Assembly: GCA_026645775.1 (NCBI GenBank)
Contig: JAPKMS010000229.1
Span: forward strand, 1 to 33,992
DNA length: 33,992 bases
From: Anaerolineae bacterium
GTDB lineage: Bacteria > Chloroflexota > Anaerolineae > CG2-30-64-16
Reading direction: 5' to 3'
In this document: piece by piece, positions 1 to 9,148 of the stretch
Layout: the number at the start of each line of letters is the position of its first letter
Position numbering within the stretch: the first letter of the stretch is position 1
The notes under the pieces: model-generated
The model's database searches: none
What the model was told of the DNA's origin: nothing
What the model saw: only the letters and a program-made list of their open reading frames with translations
Position numbers and translations under genes: made by a program

Positions 1-840
1 CTGGTCCAGGCACATCGCGATGTGCTGAGCGATGTACTGGCCGATGGCCTGTTGGGCGCCGATCAAAGCAGCGAGAAGGGCATCGCCGAGCAGCGTGAGC
101 GGGTTGCGGCGCTGAAGGCGAAGCTCGCCGGCGTGACCGAACCGTGGGCTGTCCAGCTCAACAGCATCGCCGACATGCTGGTCAAGCGCAGCGTGTGGAT
201 CATGGGTGGCGACGGCTGGGCTTACGATATCGGTTACGGCGGCCTGGATCACGTCCTGGCTTCCGGGCTGGACATCAATGTCCTGGTGCTCGATACCCAG
301 GTCTACTCCAACACTGGCGGCCAGGCTTCGAAGGCGACCCCGCGCGCAGCGGTGGCCCGTTTCGCGGCCGGTGGCAAGCCGATTGCCAAGAAGGATCTGG
401 GCGCGATCGCCGTGAGTCAGGGCACGATCTATGTGGCCCAGGTGGCCATGGGCGCGAGCGACAATCAGACGATCAAGGCGTTCCTGGAGGCCGAGGCGTA
501 CCCGGGCCCCAGCCTGATCATCGCCTACAGCCACTGTATCGCACATGGCATCAACATGACCCTGGGCATGGGCGAGCAAAAGCTGGCTGTGGACAGCGGC
601 GCCTGGCCGCTTTACCGCTACAACCCCGCTAACGCTGTCGAGGGGAAGAACCCGCTCTTGCTAGACTCCAAGGCGCCGAAGATCCCGCTGAAGGACTACA
701 TCTACAACGAGACCCGCTACAGCTCGCTGGCCAAGCGCGATGAAGAACGGGCTGAGATGCTGCTCAAGCTGGCTCAAGAGGATGTCCTGGCGCGCTGGCG
801 GCAGCTCGAACAGATGGCGGCGATGAGTTTCGCGAAGTAG
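1..840 (+). CDS. nifJ: Pyruvate:ferredoxin (flavodoxin) oxidoreductase, C-terminal part (5' end outside window)
   Basis: The frame is open from base 1, so the gene starts upstream of the window; only the last ~279 codons are here. They form the thiamine-diphosphate domain of single-chain PFOR, which oxidises pyruvate to acetyl-CoA and CO2 and passes electrons to ferredoxin or flavodoxin in the cytoplasm. Seen: the TPP/Mg motif GGDGWAYDIGYGGLDHVL, then DTQVYSNTGGQASKATP, then SHCIAHGI, whose Cys is the last 4Fe-4S ligand in this family. The end (LARWRQLEQMA) is normal for the family. The next gene is on the same strand 94 nt on and may be co-transcribed. The enzyme implies fermentative or low-potential electron metabolism. 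The family call is firm; the symbol is the usual one for the single-chain enzyme. Confidence 0.93.
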   Translation: MVQAHRDVLSDVLADGLLGADQSSEKGIAEQRERVAALKAKLAGVTEPWAVQLNSIADMLVKRSVWIMGGDGWAYDIGYGGLDHVLASGLDINVLVLDTQVYSNTGGQASKATPRAAVARFAAGGKPIAKKDLGAIAVSQGTIYVAQVAMGASDNQTIKAFLEAEAYPGPSLIIAYSHCIAHGINMTLGMGEQKLAVDSGAWPLYRYNPANAVEGKNPLLLDSKAPKIPLKDYIYNETRYSSLAKRDEERAEMLLKLAQEDVLARWRQLEQMAAMSFAK

Positions 841-848
841 ACGAGCAG

Positions 849-918
849 AAAGGAGTCAAGGAAACAAGGGCGCAAACGAGTCGCCTTGTTTCCTTGATTC
901 CTTGTTTCCTGGCTTCCG
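849..918. repeat. Octamer-phased intergenic inverted repeat, locus A
   Basis: Between the PFOR stop and the next gene. A 20-nt left arm (850-869) pairs with 884-903, with a single G-T wobble. Each arm reads as 8-nt units: AAGGAGTC, AAGGAAAC, AAGG on the left; CCTTGTTT, CCTTGATT, CCTTGTTT, CCTGGCTT on the right. No T-tract follows, so it is not a classical terminator. The same octamer design with different units recurs at 3483-3555, 7624-7668, 18102-18203 and 23226-23340. Confidence 0.75.
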
Positions 919-934
919 TTGAAAGGAATATACT

Positions 935-1927
935 ATGACCGACCTCACCACCACCTACATGGGTCTCACCCTGAAGAACCCCATCGTGCCGGCAGCTTCT
1001 CCGTTGTCAAGGCGGCTCAGCGGCATCCGGGCGATGGAAGATGCCGGCGCGGCCGCGGTCACGCTGTACTCGCTTTTTGAAGAGCAGATCGATATCGAGG
1101 CCCTGGCCCTTTACAACTTTGTCGAACAAACCACTTTCATGTCTTCCGAGGCCACGACATACTTCCCCAAGGCAGGTGATTACTATAGCGGCCCGGATGG
1201 CTACCTGGAGCTGATTCGCGCGGCCAAAGCCGCGGTTAACATCCCGATCATCGGCAGCCTGAACGGCGTTACACCGGGCGGCTGGACCCGCTACGCCAAG
1301 TTGATCGAACAGGCCGGCGCCGACGCGCTGGAACTGAACATCTACTTGATTCCAACCCGCGCGGAAACGACGCCTGAGAGTGTGGAGCAGGTTTACCTGG
1401 ATGTGCTGCGTGAGGTCAAGGCGCAGGTCAATATTCCGGTGGCCATGAAGCTGAACCCGTTCTTCAGCGCCATCCCGCACATGGCCAAGCGCCTGGATGC
1501 TGCCGGCGCCGATGCGCTGGTGCTCTTCAACCGCTTCTACCAGCCCGACTTCGATCTGGATGAACTGCGGGTTGTTCCGGATCTGGTGCTCAGCCGGTCA
1601 GCGGAGATGTTGCTCCCGCTGCGATGGATCGCAATTCTCTTCGGGCACGTCAAGGCCTCTATGGCACTGACTACTGGGGTTCACACGGCCGAGGATGTCG
1701 TGAAAGCCGTGATGGCCGGCGCCGATGTCGCCAATGTTGTCTCAGTGCTGTTGGAGCAAGGGCTGGGTTCGATCGGCAAGCTCCTGGACGGGGTAACTCA
1801 GTGGATGGCCGACAACGAATACGAGTCCCTGGCCCAGATGAAGGGTGCGTTGAGCCAGCGCAACGTCGCAGATCCGGCCGCATTTGAGCGGGCGAATTAC
1901 ATGAAAGTCCTGGGAAGCTGGAAGTAA
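935..1927 (+). CDS. Dihydroorotate dehydrogenase-like FMN protein (PFOR-associated)
   Basis: 330 residues forming a TIM-barrel flavoprotein of the class 1 dihydroorotate dehydrogenase superfamily. Seen: MTDLTTTYMGLTLKNPIVPA at the N-terminus, the strand IPIIGSLNGVTPGGW (about 100-114), LELNIYLIPT (about 135), IPVAMKLNPFF (about 170) and VLFNRFYQPDFDLD (about 200). The usual pyrD active-site segment SCPN is replaced by LELNIY, so this is probably not the pyrimidine-pathway enzyme. Related PyrD-like genes are often found next to PFOR genes, as here; the substrate is not known to me. The ATG is chosen because AAAGGA lies 8 nt upstream. A strong terminator follows the gene. Confidence 0.85.
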   Translation: MTDLTTTYMGLTLKNPIVPAASPLSRRLSGIRAMEDAGAAAVTLYSLFEEQIDIEALALYNFVEQTTFMSSEATTYFPKAGDYYSGPDGYLELIRAAKAAVNIPIIGSLNGVTPGGWTRYAKLIEQAGADALELNIYLIPTRAETTPESVEQVYLDVLREVKAQVNIPVAMKLNPFFSAIPHMAKRLDAAGADALVLFNRFYQPDFDLDELRVVPDLVLSRSAEMLLPLRWIAILFGHVKASMALTTGVHTAEDVVKAVMAGADVANVVSVLLEQGLGSIGKLLDGVTQWMADNEYESLAQMKGALSQRNVADPAAFERANYMKVLGSWK

Positions 1928-1978
1928 AGCCCCGGGGATGAGCGTATAGAAGTTCCCGGTCTCAGGCCACCCACAGCC

Positions 1979-2027
1979 GCACCGCCGAAGCCTCCTGCCA
2001 GCAGGCTTCGGCGGTGCTACTTTTTTT
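1979..2027 (+). terminator. Rho-independent terminator after the PFOR/DHOD-like pair
   Basis: A 15-bp perfect GC-rich stem (1979-1993 with 2003-2017) closes a 9-nt loop and is followed by TAC and seven T (2021-2027). It points along the + strand and separates this unit from the convergent radical SAM gene that ends at 2034. Confidence 0.92.
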
Positions 2028-2033
2028 CGGGGG

Positions 2034-3461
2034 CTATGCCGACTTCTTTGCGAGGGTCGGGTTCTTATCCGGGATGAAGAACCGGACGGCGTTGGATACC
2101 GTGCTGGGCAAGTCGGTCCAGAAGCTCTTCTTGGAGACTTTCTGCCAGACGCGCTTCGGGCGGTAGAGGTAGAAGCGCCGGTAAGCCTCTTTCCACTTCT
2201 TCACAACCAGTTCCGGGTCATAATCCGGCATGGTGAAACGTGCTTTGTCGGACTGGATGGCATAGTCTTCCCATTCGTTGGCGAAGATGTTGCCGTACTT
2301 GTTGATCACGTCGTACATTTCAGTTCCGGGGTAGGGCGTGGCCAGCATGAAGTTCGCTAGGTCGGGATCCAGCTCGAGCGCAAACTGGATGGTTTTCTCC
2401 ATGGTCTCTTCGGTTTCTTGCGGCATACCGAAGATGAAGAAGCCCATGGTTTGCAGCCCTGCCTCGCGCGCCCACTTGAACGCGTTGCGCACCTGATCCA
2501 GCGATTGGCTTTTCTTGATCACGTTACGCAGAATCGTCGGATCGCCGCTCTCCACGCCGAAGCCGACCCGCTTGCAGCCGGCCTGCTTCATTAACTGGAA
2601 CAACTCGGCGTCGGTGTGGTTGACTTTCATCCCGTGCACCGTCACCCACGGCACTGTGTTCAGCCCCTCAGCGATGATTCGGCGACACAACTCCTTGGCG
2701 CGGTCAAGCTTGAGGTTCCAGATGTCGTCGGTCATGCCGATTTCGGTCGCCTTCAGGTCTTGCACCAGCCAGCGCCACTCACCGATCACATTATCCACTG
2801 AGCGCGGCCGCCAGGTAGAGCCGGTGATCGGCTTGGAGCAGTAGGTGCACTTGTACGGGCACCCGCGGCTGGTCATGATGGTGTAGGCGCGGGCCTTGGT
2901 GTCCAGCCCATCAGTCAGCGGTTGGAGGTTGGTGTACCGGGTGATTTTGAACAGATCGTGAGCCGGGTAAGGGATGTCATCCAGGTTGGGCACCAGCCGT
3001 GCCGGCGCGTTGACGGTGATCTCGTCACCGTTGCGCCAATGGAGGCCGTGCACCAGCTCCATCGGATAGCGGCCCTCCAGGGCGTTCACGAACTCGATAA
3101 TGCTTTCCTCGGCTTCACCTTGGATGACATAATCGACTTCGGGATGCTCGGCGCTGAGCGATTCCTCAGGCATCAACGTCAGATGCGGGCCGCCCAAAAC
3201 TGTGGTCAGCCCAAGCGCCTTCGCTTTCCGGGCCATATTCCACGCGTCGACAATGAGCGGGGTAACAGCCGTGATCCCGATCAGCTCATAGCTGCCGCGG
3301 CGGATGATGGTCTCGACGGTCTCGTCCTCGATGGCCGCGTCGTAGATGCCCACCTGGTGCCCGTTTTCGCGCAGCACCGAGGCCAGGTAGCCCAGCCCCA
3401 GGGGAATATGCTTTCGAGAAGTCCAGACCTCGGATTCGGGACTTGCGAGTAGTACGCGCAT
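2034..3461 (-). CDS. B12-binding-domain radical SAM protein (third paralogue of the cluster)
   Basis: 475 residues. The N-terminal half is a cobalamin-binding Rossmann-like domain ([10 protein letters not shown] to about 125, with [14 protein letters not shown] and [13 protein letters not shown]). It lacks DxHxxG, so cobalamin would bind without a histidine ligand. The radical SAM core follows: [11 protein letters not shown] gives Cys201, Cys205 and Cys208 for the 4Fe-4S cluster, and GVESGD and FFIFGMPQE are later core strands. This is the BchE/HpnP-like class B layout, which includes methylases and cyclases; the substrate cannot be read. The ATG at 3461 is preferred over an in-frame start at 3500 because GAAAGGA lies about 7 nt upstream and the family N-terminus starts there. 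It is probably last in the minus-strand operon. An 8-nt-phased inverted repeat separates it from the SPASM gene. Confidence 0.88.
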   Translation of the reverse strand: MRVLLASPESEVWTSRKHIPLGLGYLASVLRENGHQVGIYDAAIEDETVETIIRRGSYELIGITAVTPLIVDAWNMARKAKALGLTTVLGGPHLTLMPEESLSAEHPEVDYVIQGEAEESIIEFVNALEGRYPMELVHGLHWRNGDEITVNAPARLVPNLDDIPYPAHDLFKITRYTNLQPLTDGLDTKARAYTIMTSRGCPYKCTYCSKPITGSTWRPRSVDNVIGEWRWLVQDLKATEIGMTDDIWNLKLDRAKELCRRIIAEGLNTVPWVTVHGMKVNHTDAELFQLMKQAGCKRVGFGVESGDPTILRNVIKKSQSLDQVRNAFKWAREAGLQTMGFFIFGMPQETEETMEKTIQFALELDPDLANFMLATPYPGTEMYDVINKYGNIFANEWEDYAIQSDKARFTMPDYDPELVVKKWKEAYRRFYLYRPKRVWQKVSKKSFWTDLPSTVSNAVRFFIPDKNPTLAKKSA

Positions 3462-3482
3462 AGCGTGTCCTTTCGGAAAACT

Positions 3483-3555
3483 GGGGGAACAGGTAAACAA
3501 GGAAACAAGTAGATAAGGCGCGTCCTCCTTGTTACCTTGTCTACCTGTCTATTCC
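3483..3555. repeat. Octamer-phased intergenic inverted repeat, locus B
   Basis: Arms 3489-3509 and 3528-3548 are 21 nt with two mismatches. Outer GGGGGAA (3483-3489) also matches TTCCCCC (about 3551-3557), across a 4-nt offset. Units read in octamers: ACAGGTAA, ACAAGGAA, ACAAGTAG on the left and CTCCTTGT, TACCTTGT, CTACCTGT on the right. The right end enters the last codons of the SPASM gene. Confidence 0.72.
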
Positions 3556-4622
3556 CCCTCCAACTTCGTTGCGTTATAGTTCCCGTGCGATTTGAACGGC
3601 GTCGGCTTCCACCAGGCCCATTCGGTGCATGTGTTGCACGGTGTCACGTTTTCCAGATCATTCTGCACGTGCAGCCGGCGCAACTCTTGCATCTTTGGCC
3701 CATTCCAGTTTTCCAGCACCCGGACGATGCCATCGGCGCTGCGGATGTTCCCCAGATCATAGGCCAGGTTGAAATCACGATCGCACATGGCGATACGCCC
3801 GTCCCAGTAGATGTGGGTGTGATACCACAAGTTAGGGCACGCGTAGCGCTTCGCCGGGATCGGGTCTTCTTGGCCTTCCAGGGCGTTGATGTCGCTGATC
3901 TGGCCGGCCCAGGAATCGAACGGTTTGACGTTGATGCGGTCGACGCCGGGCAGCTTCCATGCTGCAACGAACTCATCGATCTCGCCCACGGTTTTCTCCA
4001 TCTCGATGATCTGGAGATTGACGAAGGGATCGCGATAGCCGCCGGATTGCTTCAGATCGATGAAACGCCGGATGTTGGCGTTGGTTTGTTCGTAGTCGGC
4101 GTTCACCCGGATCTGCTCGTAGGTCTCAGGGCGCATGCCATCCAGGCACAAGTAGATCGCACCGAGCCCCGCATCCAGGATCTTCCGCGAGCGTTCCTCG
4201 TTCAACAGGGTGGCGTTGGTGCTGATCTCGCTGCGCAGACCGCGCTGGTGGGCGTAAGCGATCATGTCGAACATGCGCGGATGCAGCATCGGCTCGCCCC
4301 AGATGTGCAACGTGGTCGCCTGCACCCAGGGCGCCATTTGATCCACGATGCTCTTGAAGAGCTCGAAATCCATGTAACCCTTTTTGCGGAGCTGCTCTTT
4401 GCGCCCCGTGGGGCACATGATACAGCTCAGGTTGCAGATATTGGTGGACTCGATATACAACCGGTCCGGCGGCGGCACCAGGCGCGTCCGCCCGGTCTCA
4501 TAGGCCAGCCATTTCGCCGGGCGCAACAGACGGTTGCGCCGCCAACGCGTGGCCAATTCGACCCGCTCCATAAAGGTTGGCGGGGCGGTCACGGAGGTGT
4601 CTCCGTTGCCGTTTATTCCCAT
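3549..4622 (-). CDS. Radical SAM/SPASM-domain protein
   Basis: 357 residues. The radical SAM core begins at LYIESTNICNLSCIMCPTG (Cys63, Cys67, Cys70), followed by LHIWGEPMLHP and STNATLL. The C-terminal part carries cysteines arranged like a SPASM/twitch auxiliary cluster: CPNLWYH, DGRIAMCDRDF, and PCNTCTEW near the end. This family includes peptide- and sugar-modifying radical enzymes and many of unknown substrate. Unlike its three neighbours it has no B12 domain. The ATG at 4622 overlaps the end of the next upstream gene (stop at 4613-4615) by 10 nt, which points to translational coupling. Function within the cluster is unknown; it may act on the same product as the flanking B12 enzymes. 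Confidence 0.86.
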   Translation of the reverse strand: MGINGNGDTSVTAPPTFMERVELATRWRRNRLLRPAKWLAYETGRTRLVPPPDRLYIESTNICNLSCIMCPTGRKEQLRKKGYMDFELFKSIVDQMAPWVQATTLHIWGEPMLHPRMFDMIAYAHQRGLRSEISTNATLLNEERSRKILDAGLGAIYLCLDGMRPETYEQIRVNADYEQTNANIRRFIDLKQSGGYRDPFVNLQIIEMEKTVGEIDEFVAAWKLPGVDRINVKPFDSWAGQISDINALEGQEDPIPAKRYACPNLWYHTHIYWDGRIAMCDRDFNLAYDLGNIRSADGIVRVLENWNGPKMQELRRLHVQNDLENVTPCNTCTEWAWWKPTPFKSHGNYNATKLEGE

Positions 4623-6091
4623 GCTTGTCTCTCCCGTTTGGGCTGCAACTGCCGAAACCGTGGGAACAGGCCCAGGTTCAACGCTTTGCGGCCCACCGTG
4701 CGTATCGGCGCGAGCTGGGCGATCCGGTACAGCCGGTTCCCCAACCTGGGACCAAAATAGCGGACATATTTGCGCGTCTCTTTGCTTTCCAAAAAACGTT
4801 TGCGAGCGTGGATCGCCATCTTGCTCAATCTATCGTCGCTCACATCGGAGACGTTCATGAACGGCGCGATTTCGCTGGTGTAGGAGTTGTAGTAGTAACT
4901 CTTGGTGAAATCAGCGTTGTAGGCGGTCTCCGGGTTCCTGTGCACCAACTCTTCCCACAACTCGGTGCCGGGCATGGGTGTTGCGATGGAGAACATCGCC
5001 TCGCTGAGCCGCAAGCTGGCCGCGAATTCGATGGTCTCGTGCATGGTCTGTTCGTTGTCACCCGGCAGACCCAGGATGAAGTAGCCCTTGCTCATGATGC
5101 CGGCATCTTCAGTCCACTCGATGGCCTGGCGCACCTGGTCCAGGTTGATGTGCTTGGCGGTCTTCTTTAGGATTTCTTCGTTGCCCGACTCGATGCCGAA
5201 GTGAATCTGACGGCAGCCGGCCTGATACATCTTTTTGAGCAACTCCGGGTTCACGCGGTCCACGCGGGCCAGACAGCGCCAGCGCACGCCCAGATTTTGC
5301 TCGATGAAGTAATCCAAGATGACTTCCAGGCGCTTGACATTGATTGTGAACAGGTCATCCATAAAGTAGAAGTTGCGCACGCCGTACCGCTCGATCAGCT
5401 CGCGCAGCTCGGCGACGATGTTCTCCGGCGTGCGTTGGCGATAGGTGCGGCCGACAATGCCCTTGAAGCAGAAGGAGCATTTGTAGGGGCACCCACGGCT
5501 GGTGAGCACTGTTAACATCTGCTCGCCGGTGGGCGCGTATAACGGATACGCCTTAAGCTGGAACAGGTGGCGCGCCGGGAAGGGCAGTTCGTCCAGGTCG
5601 GGGATCAGCTCGCGCTCGCCGCCATTCACCACGTTGCCGTCGGTGTCCTTGTACCAGAGCCCGACATTCTTGTCCCACTGCGTGTCACCCGATGCGATCT
5701 GGCGCAGCCAATCGCGGAAGACGTACTCGCCTTCGCCGTACACAAGGAAGTCGATGTGCGGGTTTTGCAGGGTGAGCTCAGGCAGTGTGGTGGCATGCGG
5801 GCCGCCGATGATGATCGGGGTCTGGGCGCCCAACGCCTCTTTGAGCAGGGCCACCGATTCCTCGACGCTCTGGTACGAAGTTGTCATGGACGTGAACGCG
5901 ATGACGTCCGGCCGCCAGGCGACGATTTCTTTGATTTCGTCCAGGATCGATTTGTTGGGCTGCAAGCCCATGTCAAAGATCGCGGCCTCATGCCCCTCTT
6001 GCTCGGCGATGGCGGCCAGGTAGGCCAGGCCCAGGGACGGATAGGAATTGACCATCTCGTGCCACTTCGGGCCGACGAGAGCAACTTTCAC
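4613..6091 (-). CDS. B12-binding-domain radical SAM protein (second paralogue)
   Basis: 492 residues. The cobalamin-type domain has SLGLAYLAAIAEQEGHEAAIFD and IIIGGPHATTLPE. The radical SAM motif [11 protein letters not shown] gives Cys201, Cys205 and Cys208, the same positions as in the paralogue at 2034-3461, followed by FYFMDDLFTI, HFGIESGNEE and GYFILGLPGD. The GTG at 6091 is preferred because GGGAGGT ends 4-5 nt upstream. A longer in-frame GTG at 6103 would put that ribosome-binding site inside the gene. It starts 16 nt after the stop of the previous gene and overlaps the SPASM gene downstream, so all are very likely one transcript. The C-terminal helical tail (about 130 residues) is family-typical. 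The substrate is unknown. Confidence 0.88.
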   Translation of the reverse strand: MKVALVGPKWHEMVNSYPSLGLAYLAAIAEQEGHEAAIFDMGLQPNKSILDEIKEIVAWRPDVIAFTSMTTSYQSVEESVALLKEALGAQTPIIIGGPHATTLPELTLQNPHIDFLVYGEGEYVFRDWLRQIASGDTQWDKNVGLWYKDTDGNVVNGGERELIPDLDELPFPARHLFQLKAYPLYAPTGEQMLTVLTSRGCPYKCSFCFKGIVGRTYRQRTPENIVAELRELIERYGVRNFYFMDDLFTINVKRLEVILDYFIEQNLGVRWRCLARVDRVNPELLKKMYQAGCRQIHFGIESGNEEILKKTAKHINLDQVRQAIEWTEDAGIMSKGYFILGLPGDNEQTMHETIEFAASLRLSEAMFSIATPMPGTELWEELVHRNPETAYNADFTKSYYYNSYTSEIAPFMNVSDVSDDRLSKMAIHARKRFLESKETRKYVRYFGPRLGNRLYRIAQLAPIRTVGRKALNLGLFPRFRQLQPKRERQAWE

Positions 6092-6107
6092 AGTACCTCC
6101 CACAAAC

Positions 6108-7607
6108 CTACTGCACCGACTCTTCCATGGCGCGGCGCAGCTCGGTTTTTTCTTTGCGCGGCATGACGGTGCGCCAGGCCAGGCGCGCGTTGCGCCCGAA
6201 TTTCAGCCAGAAATCTTTACGCCCCATCGCCCGCAGCACGTATTTGGGGCGCCAGTAGAATTGCCGGTACGCGTTCCGATACATCTCTTCCATCAGCCCG
6301 GCGGTCAGATCGCCCATCTCGTAGCGCGCCTTCTGATCAAAGAAGACGTAGTCTTCCCAATCGGTCACCAGGAAACGGCCGTTGCGCTTGACCTGTTCGT
6401 AGACGATGGTGCCCGGGTAGGGCGTCATCATGCTGAAGTTGGCGATCATCGGGTCGAGCTCGATGGCGAAGCGGATGGTCTTCTGCATCGTCTCGCGGGT
6501 GTCACCAGGCAGGCCGATGATGAAGAAGCCGATCGTTTCGATGCCGGCGGCCTTGGCGTTCTTGAATGCCTGGCGGATGGTGTCATGGTCGACGTGCTTG
6601 TCGATCTTGACGATCATTTCCTCGTCGCCGGTTTCCACGCCGAACGCGGTGCGCTTGAGGCCGGCTTGCTTGAGCTTGGTTAGCAGTTCCAGGTCGGCCA
6701 GATTGGCGCGAATGCCGTTGACGAAGATCCAGGGCACGTGATTGAGTTTGTTGGCGATCAGGTCATCACTCAACTGGATGAGGCGGTTCCGGCGAATATT
6801 GGCGCTGTCATCCAGCACACCGATTTCCAGCGCGCCGAGGTCTTCCACCAGATGGCGCCATTCCGCAATCACGTTTTCGGGCGAGCGGGCCCGCCATTTG
6901 ATGGGCATGATGCTCTGCGAGCAGAACGTACACCGATAGGGGCAGCCGCGGCTGGTCATAATGGAGAAGCTGCGCTCGCCGGGAATGGCATCGGTGGCGG
7001 GCTGCAAATTGGTGTAGCGATCCATTTTGAACAGGTGGTACGCGGGCCAGGGCAGGCTATCCAGATCTGCAATCACGGGGCCGTCGACGTTGCGATGAAG
7101 CTGGCCGTCGCTGGTCTTGTAGCTGATGCTCTTGAGCTCGCGGAACAGGTCCTGCGCGGGGCTCATCAGGCCCGTCACGGTGAATTCGGGCTGGTCGCGC
7201 AGATAAGAATCGACGATTTCGCTGATCTCAATCCACGGGCCCTCGCCCTCGCCGCGCACGACCAGGTCAACCGGTGGCTGCCGCAGCGACTCGAAGTCAA
7301 GCTCTTCCGACACCACGCTGACGTGGGGGCCACCCAAAACAACGGGGATGTCCAGCTCTTGCTTGATCACGGCCGCGGTGCGCCAGGCCTGCTTAACCTG
7401 CGGGGTGTTCGTGGTGATGCCAACCAGGTGCGGGCGAAACTCGCGCAGAAAATCCGTCAGCGGCTGCTCTTCGACGTCCGCGTCGTAAACGCGCACCTCA
7501 TCCCCGCGGCGCTCAGAGACCGCGCCCAGATAGGCCAGCGCGAGGTGCGGTGAGGTGCGGGTGTCGATCGGAAGACGGAACTTCGGGTTAATTAATGCGA
7601 CTCGCAA
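6108..7607 (-). CDS. B12-binding-domain radical SAM protein (first paralogue)
   Basis: 499 residues, read from a TTG at 7607 giving LRVALINPKFRL. GGAGGT sits 5 nt upstream, and the two paralogues begin at the matching residue. The B12-type domain has HLALAYLGAVSERRGDEVRVYD and VVLGGPHVSVVSEE. An extra ~20-residue insert (about 135-160) is absent in the other two. The radical SAM motif SRGCPYRCTFC gives Cys222, Cys226 and Cys229; GVETGDEEM and GFFIIGLPGDTRET follow. An in-frame GTG at 7649 lies in an inverted repeat and has no good ribosome-binding site. The three paralogues share the layout of BchE, HpnP and other class B enzymes. Which reaction they perform is not evident. Confidence 0.87.
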   Translation of the reverse strand: MRVALINPKFRLPIDTRTSPHLALAYLGAVSERRGDEVRVYDADVEEQPLTDFLREFRPHLVGITTNTPQVKQAWRTAAVIKQELDIPVVLGGPHVSVVSEELDFESLRQPPVDLVVRGEGEGPWIEISEIVDSYLRDQPEFTVTGLMSPAQDLFRELKSISYKTSDGQLHRNVDGPVIADLDSLPWPAYHLFKMDRYTNLQPATDAIPGERSFSIMTSRGCPYRCTFCSQSIMPIKWRARSPENVIAEWRHLVEDLGALEIGVLDDSANIRRNRLIQLSDDLIANKLNHVPWIFVNGIRANLADLELLTKLKQAGLKRTAFGVETGDEEMIVKIDKHVDHDTIRQAFKNAKAAGIETIGFFIIGLPGDTRETMQKTIRFAIELDPMIANFSMMTPYPGTIVYEQVKRNGRFLVTDWEDYVFFDQKARYEMGDLTAGLMEEMYRNAYRQFYWRPKYVLRAMGRKDFWLKFGRNARLAWRTVMPRKEKTELRRAMEESVQ

Positions 7608-7623
7608 GTGAAACCTCCATGAG

Positions 7624-7668
7624 ATCAGCGAATCACGAATCAGAGGCACCTATTCGCCATTCGCTGAT
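7624..7668. repeat. Intergenic inverted repeat, locus C
   Basis: Arms 7624-7640 and 7652-7668 are 17 nt with two mismatches and an 11-nt loop. ATCAGCGA, ATCACGA, ATCAGAGG repeat at 8- and 7-nt steps. It fills most of the 66-nt gap between rtcB and the first radical SAM gene. It is the shortest and least regular member of the octamer-repeat family. Confidence 0.6.
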
Positions 7669-7673
7669 GTGTT

Positions 7674-9131
7674 CTATCCTTTGATCACTGCCAACGGCTC
7701 GAGCCGGGCAACCAGCCGCGCGATGCCAGCGGCTTCAACGACGCGCACCACCTGATCTACATCTTTGTATGCCTGCGGAGCCTCTTCGGCGAGGCCGGCC
7801 AGGCTGCCGGCCCGCACCACAATGCCATCATGCTCCAATTCGCCTCGCAGGATGTCGCCGCGCACCTGGCGTTTGGCTTCGGCGCGGCTCATCACGCGGC
7901 CGGCGCCGTGGCAGCAAGAGCCAAACGTGTGCCGGCCGGCTTGTGCCGTACCAACCAGCACGTAAGAAGCGGTTCCCATGCTGCCGGGCACCAGCACCGG
8001 CTGGCCGACGCTGCGATAATCCCCGGGAACATCCGGATGGCCCGGCCCGAAAGCGCGCGTGGCGCCCTTGCGATGTACGCACAACTGCGCCTCGCCGCCG
8101 CCCACGGGGTGCGTTTCGATCTTCGCCATGTTGTGCGCTACATCGTATACCAACGTGAGGCCCCAATCCGGGATTTTTCCGCCGAGTACACTCTCGAAAG
8201 CCTCGCGGATCCGGTAGGTGAGCACCTGGCGATTGACCCAGGCGTAGTTCGCGGCACAGTTCATGGCCGCGAGATAGGCCTGGCCTTCGGGTGAGTCCAG
8301 CGGCGCACACACCAGTTGCTGGTCGGGCAGGTCGTAGCCGAGACGCCGGCTGGCGGCTTGGAAGGTCTGGATGTAATCGGTGGCGACTTGATGGCCCAGG
8401 CCGCGACTGCCGCAGTGGATCTGCACCACGACCTGCCCCCGGCGCAAGCCAAAGGCGTCGGCTGCCTCCGGGTGATGAATCTGGGTGACCACATCGATCT
8501 CGGCAAAATGGTTGCCCGAGCCCAGCGTGCCCACCTGGTCCAGGCCGCGTTTTTTAGCCTCGTTGCTCACCTTGGCCGGATCGGCGCCCGGCATGCGGCC
8601 GCCTTGTTCAGTGTGGTCGACATCGTGGCGGGTGGCATAGCCCTCGCGCAGCGCCCACTGACTGCCTTCGGCGAGGATGTGATCGAGTTCTGCCCGGTTG
8701 GTGTGGAGATTGCCTTTGACGCCGACACCGCTGGGCACGTACCGATAGAGCGCATCGGCAAGCTGAGCGATGTACGGGCGCAGATCTTCCGCATCGATCG
8801 ACGAGGCCAGCAGGCGCACGCCACAGTTTATATCATACCCCACCCCGCCGGGCGAAATAACGCCGGTGGGCGCACGGGTGGCGACGACGCCCCCTATTGG
8901 AAAGCCGTAACCCTGATGGATATCCGGCATCGCCAGGGCGTGGCTCACAACCCCGGGCAAGGTCGCCGTGTTGACTAATTGCTCCAGCGAGCGGTCGGCC
9001 AGCGCTTTTTCCAAGATGTCAACGTCGGCGTAGAAGTGCGCCGGGACGCGCATGTCCTGTCGGAATGACTCCGGTACTTCGTACAGGTAGTCACCGATTT
9101 TTTTCAGGTCATGGCGCGTCACCGGTTTCAT
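7674..9131 (-). CDS. rtcB: RNA-splicing ligase RtcB
   Basis: 485 residues, the usual RtcB length. RtcB is a GTP- and Mn2+-dependent ligase that joins RNA 2',3'-cyclic phosphate (or 3'-phosphate) ends to 5'-OH ends, acting in RNA repair or tRNA healing. Seen: [15 protein letters not shown], then [17 protein letters not shown] with metal ligands Asp100 and Cys103, [25 protein letters not shown], and [12 protein letters not shown], in which His408 is the residue that becomes guanylylated. No archease gene is seen nearby. The stop lies 66 nt before the first B12-radical SAM gene. The start is 17 nt after the Fe-S carrier stop, with only a weak GAGA-type ribosome-binding site, so co-transcription is likely. 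Why an RNA ligase sits in an Fe-S gene run is unclear. Confidence 0.96.
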   Translation of the reverse strand: MKPVTRHDLKKIGDYLYEVPESFRQDMRVPAHFYADVDILEKALADRSLEQLVNTATLPGVVSHALAMPDIHQGYGFPIGGVVATRAPTGVISPGGVGYDINCGVRLLASSIDAEDLRPYIAQLADALYRYVPSGVGVKGNLHTNRAELDHILAEGSQWALREGYATRHDVDHTEQGGRMPGADPAKVSNEAKKRGLDQVGTLGSGNHFAEIDVVTQIHHPEAADAFGLRRGQVVVQIHCGSRGLGHQVATDYIQTFQAASRRLGYDLPDQQLVCAPLDSPEGQAYLAAMNCAANYAWVNRQVLTYRIREAFESVLGGKIPDWGLTLVYDVAHNMAKIETHPVGGGEAQLCVHRKGATRAFGPGHPDVPGDYRSVGQPVLVPGSMGTASYVLVGTAQAGRHTFGSCCHGAGRVMSRAEAKRQVRGDILRGELEHDGIVVRAGSLAGLAEEAPQAYKDVDQVVRVVEAAGIARLVARLEPLAVIKG

Positions 9132-9148
9132 GTTTTCTCGGCTGCCCC

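Noticed and set aside
935-1927. Biosynthetic pyrD (true dihydroorotate dehydrogenase)
   Set aside because: The active-site segment expected in class 1 enzymes is replaced, and the gene sits with PFOR and not with pyrimidine genes.
3537-4760. Long open frame on the + strand opposite the SPASM gene
   Set aside because: It is antisense to two well-supported radical SAM genes, its translation shows no family motif, and GC-rich codon use leaves such frames open.
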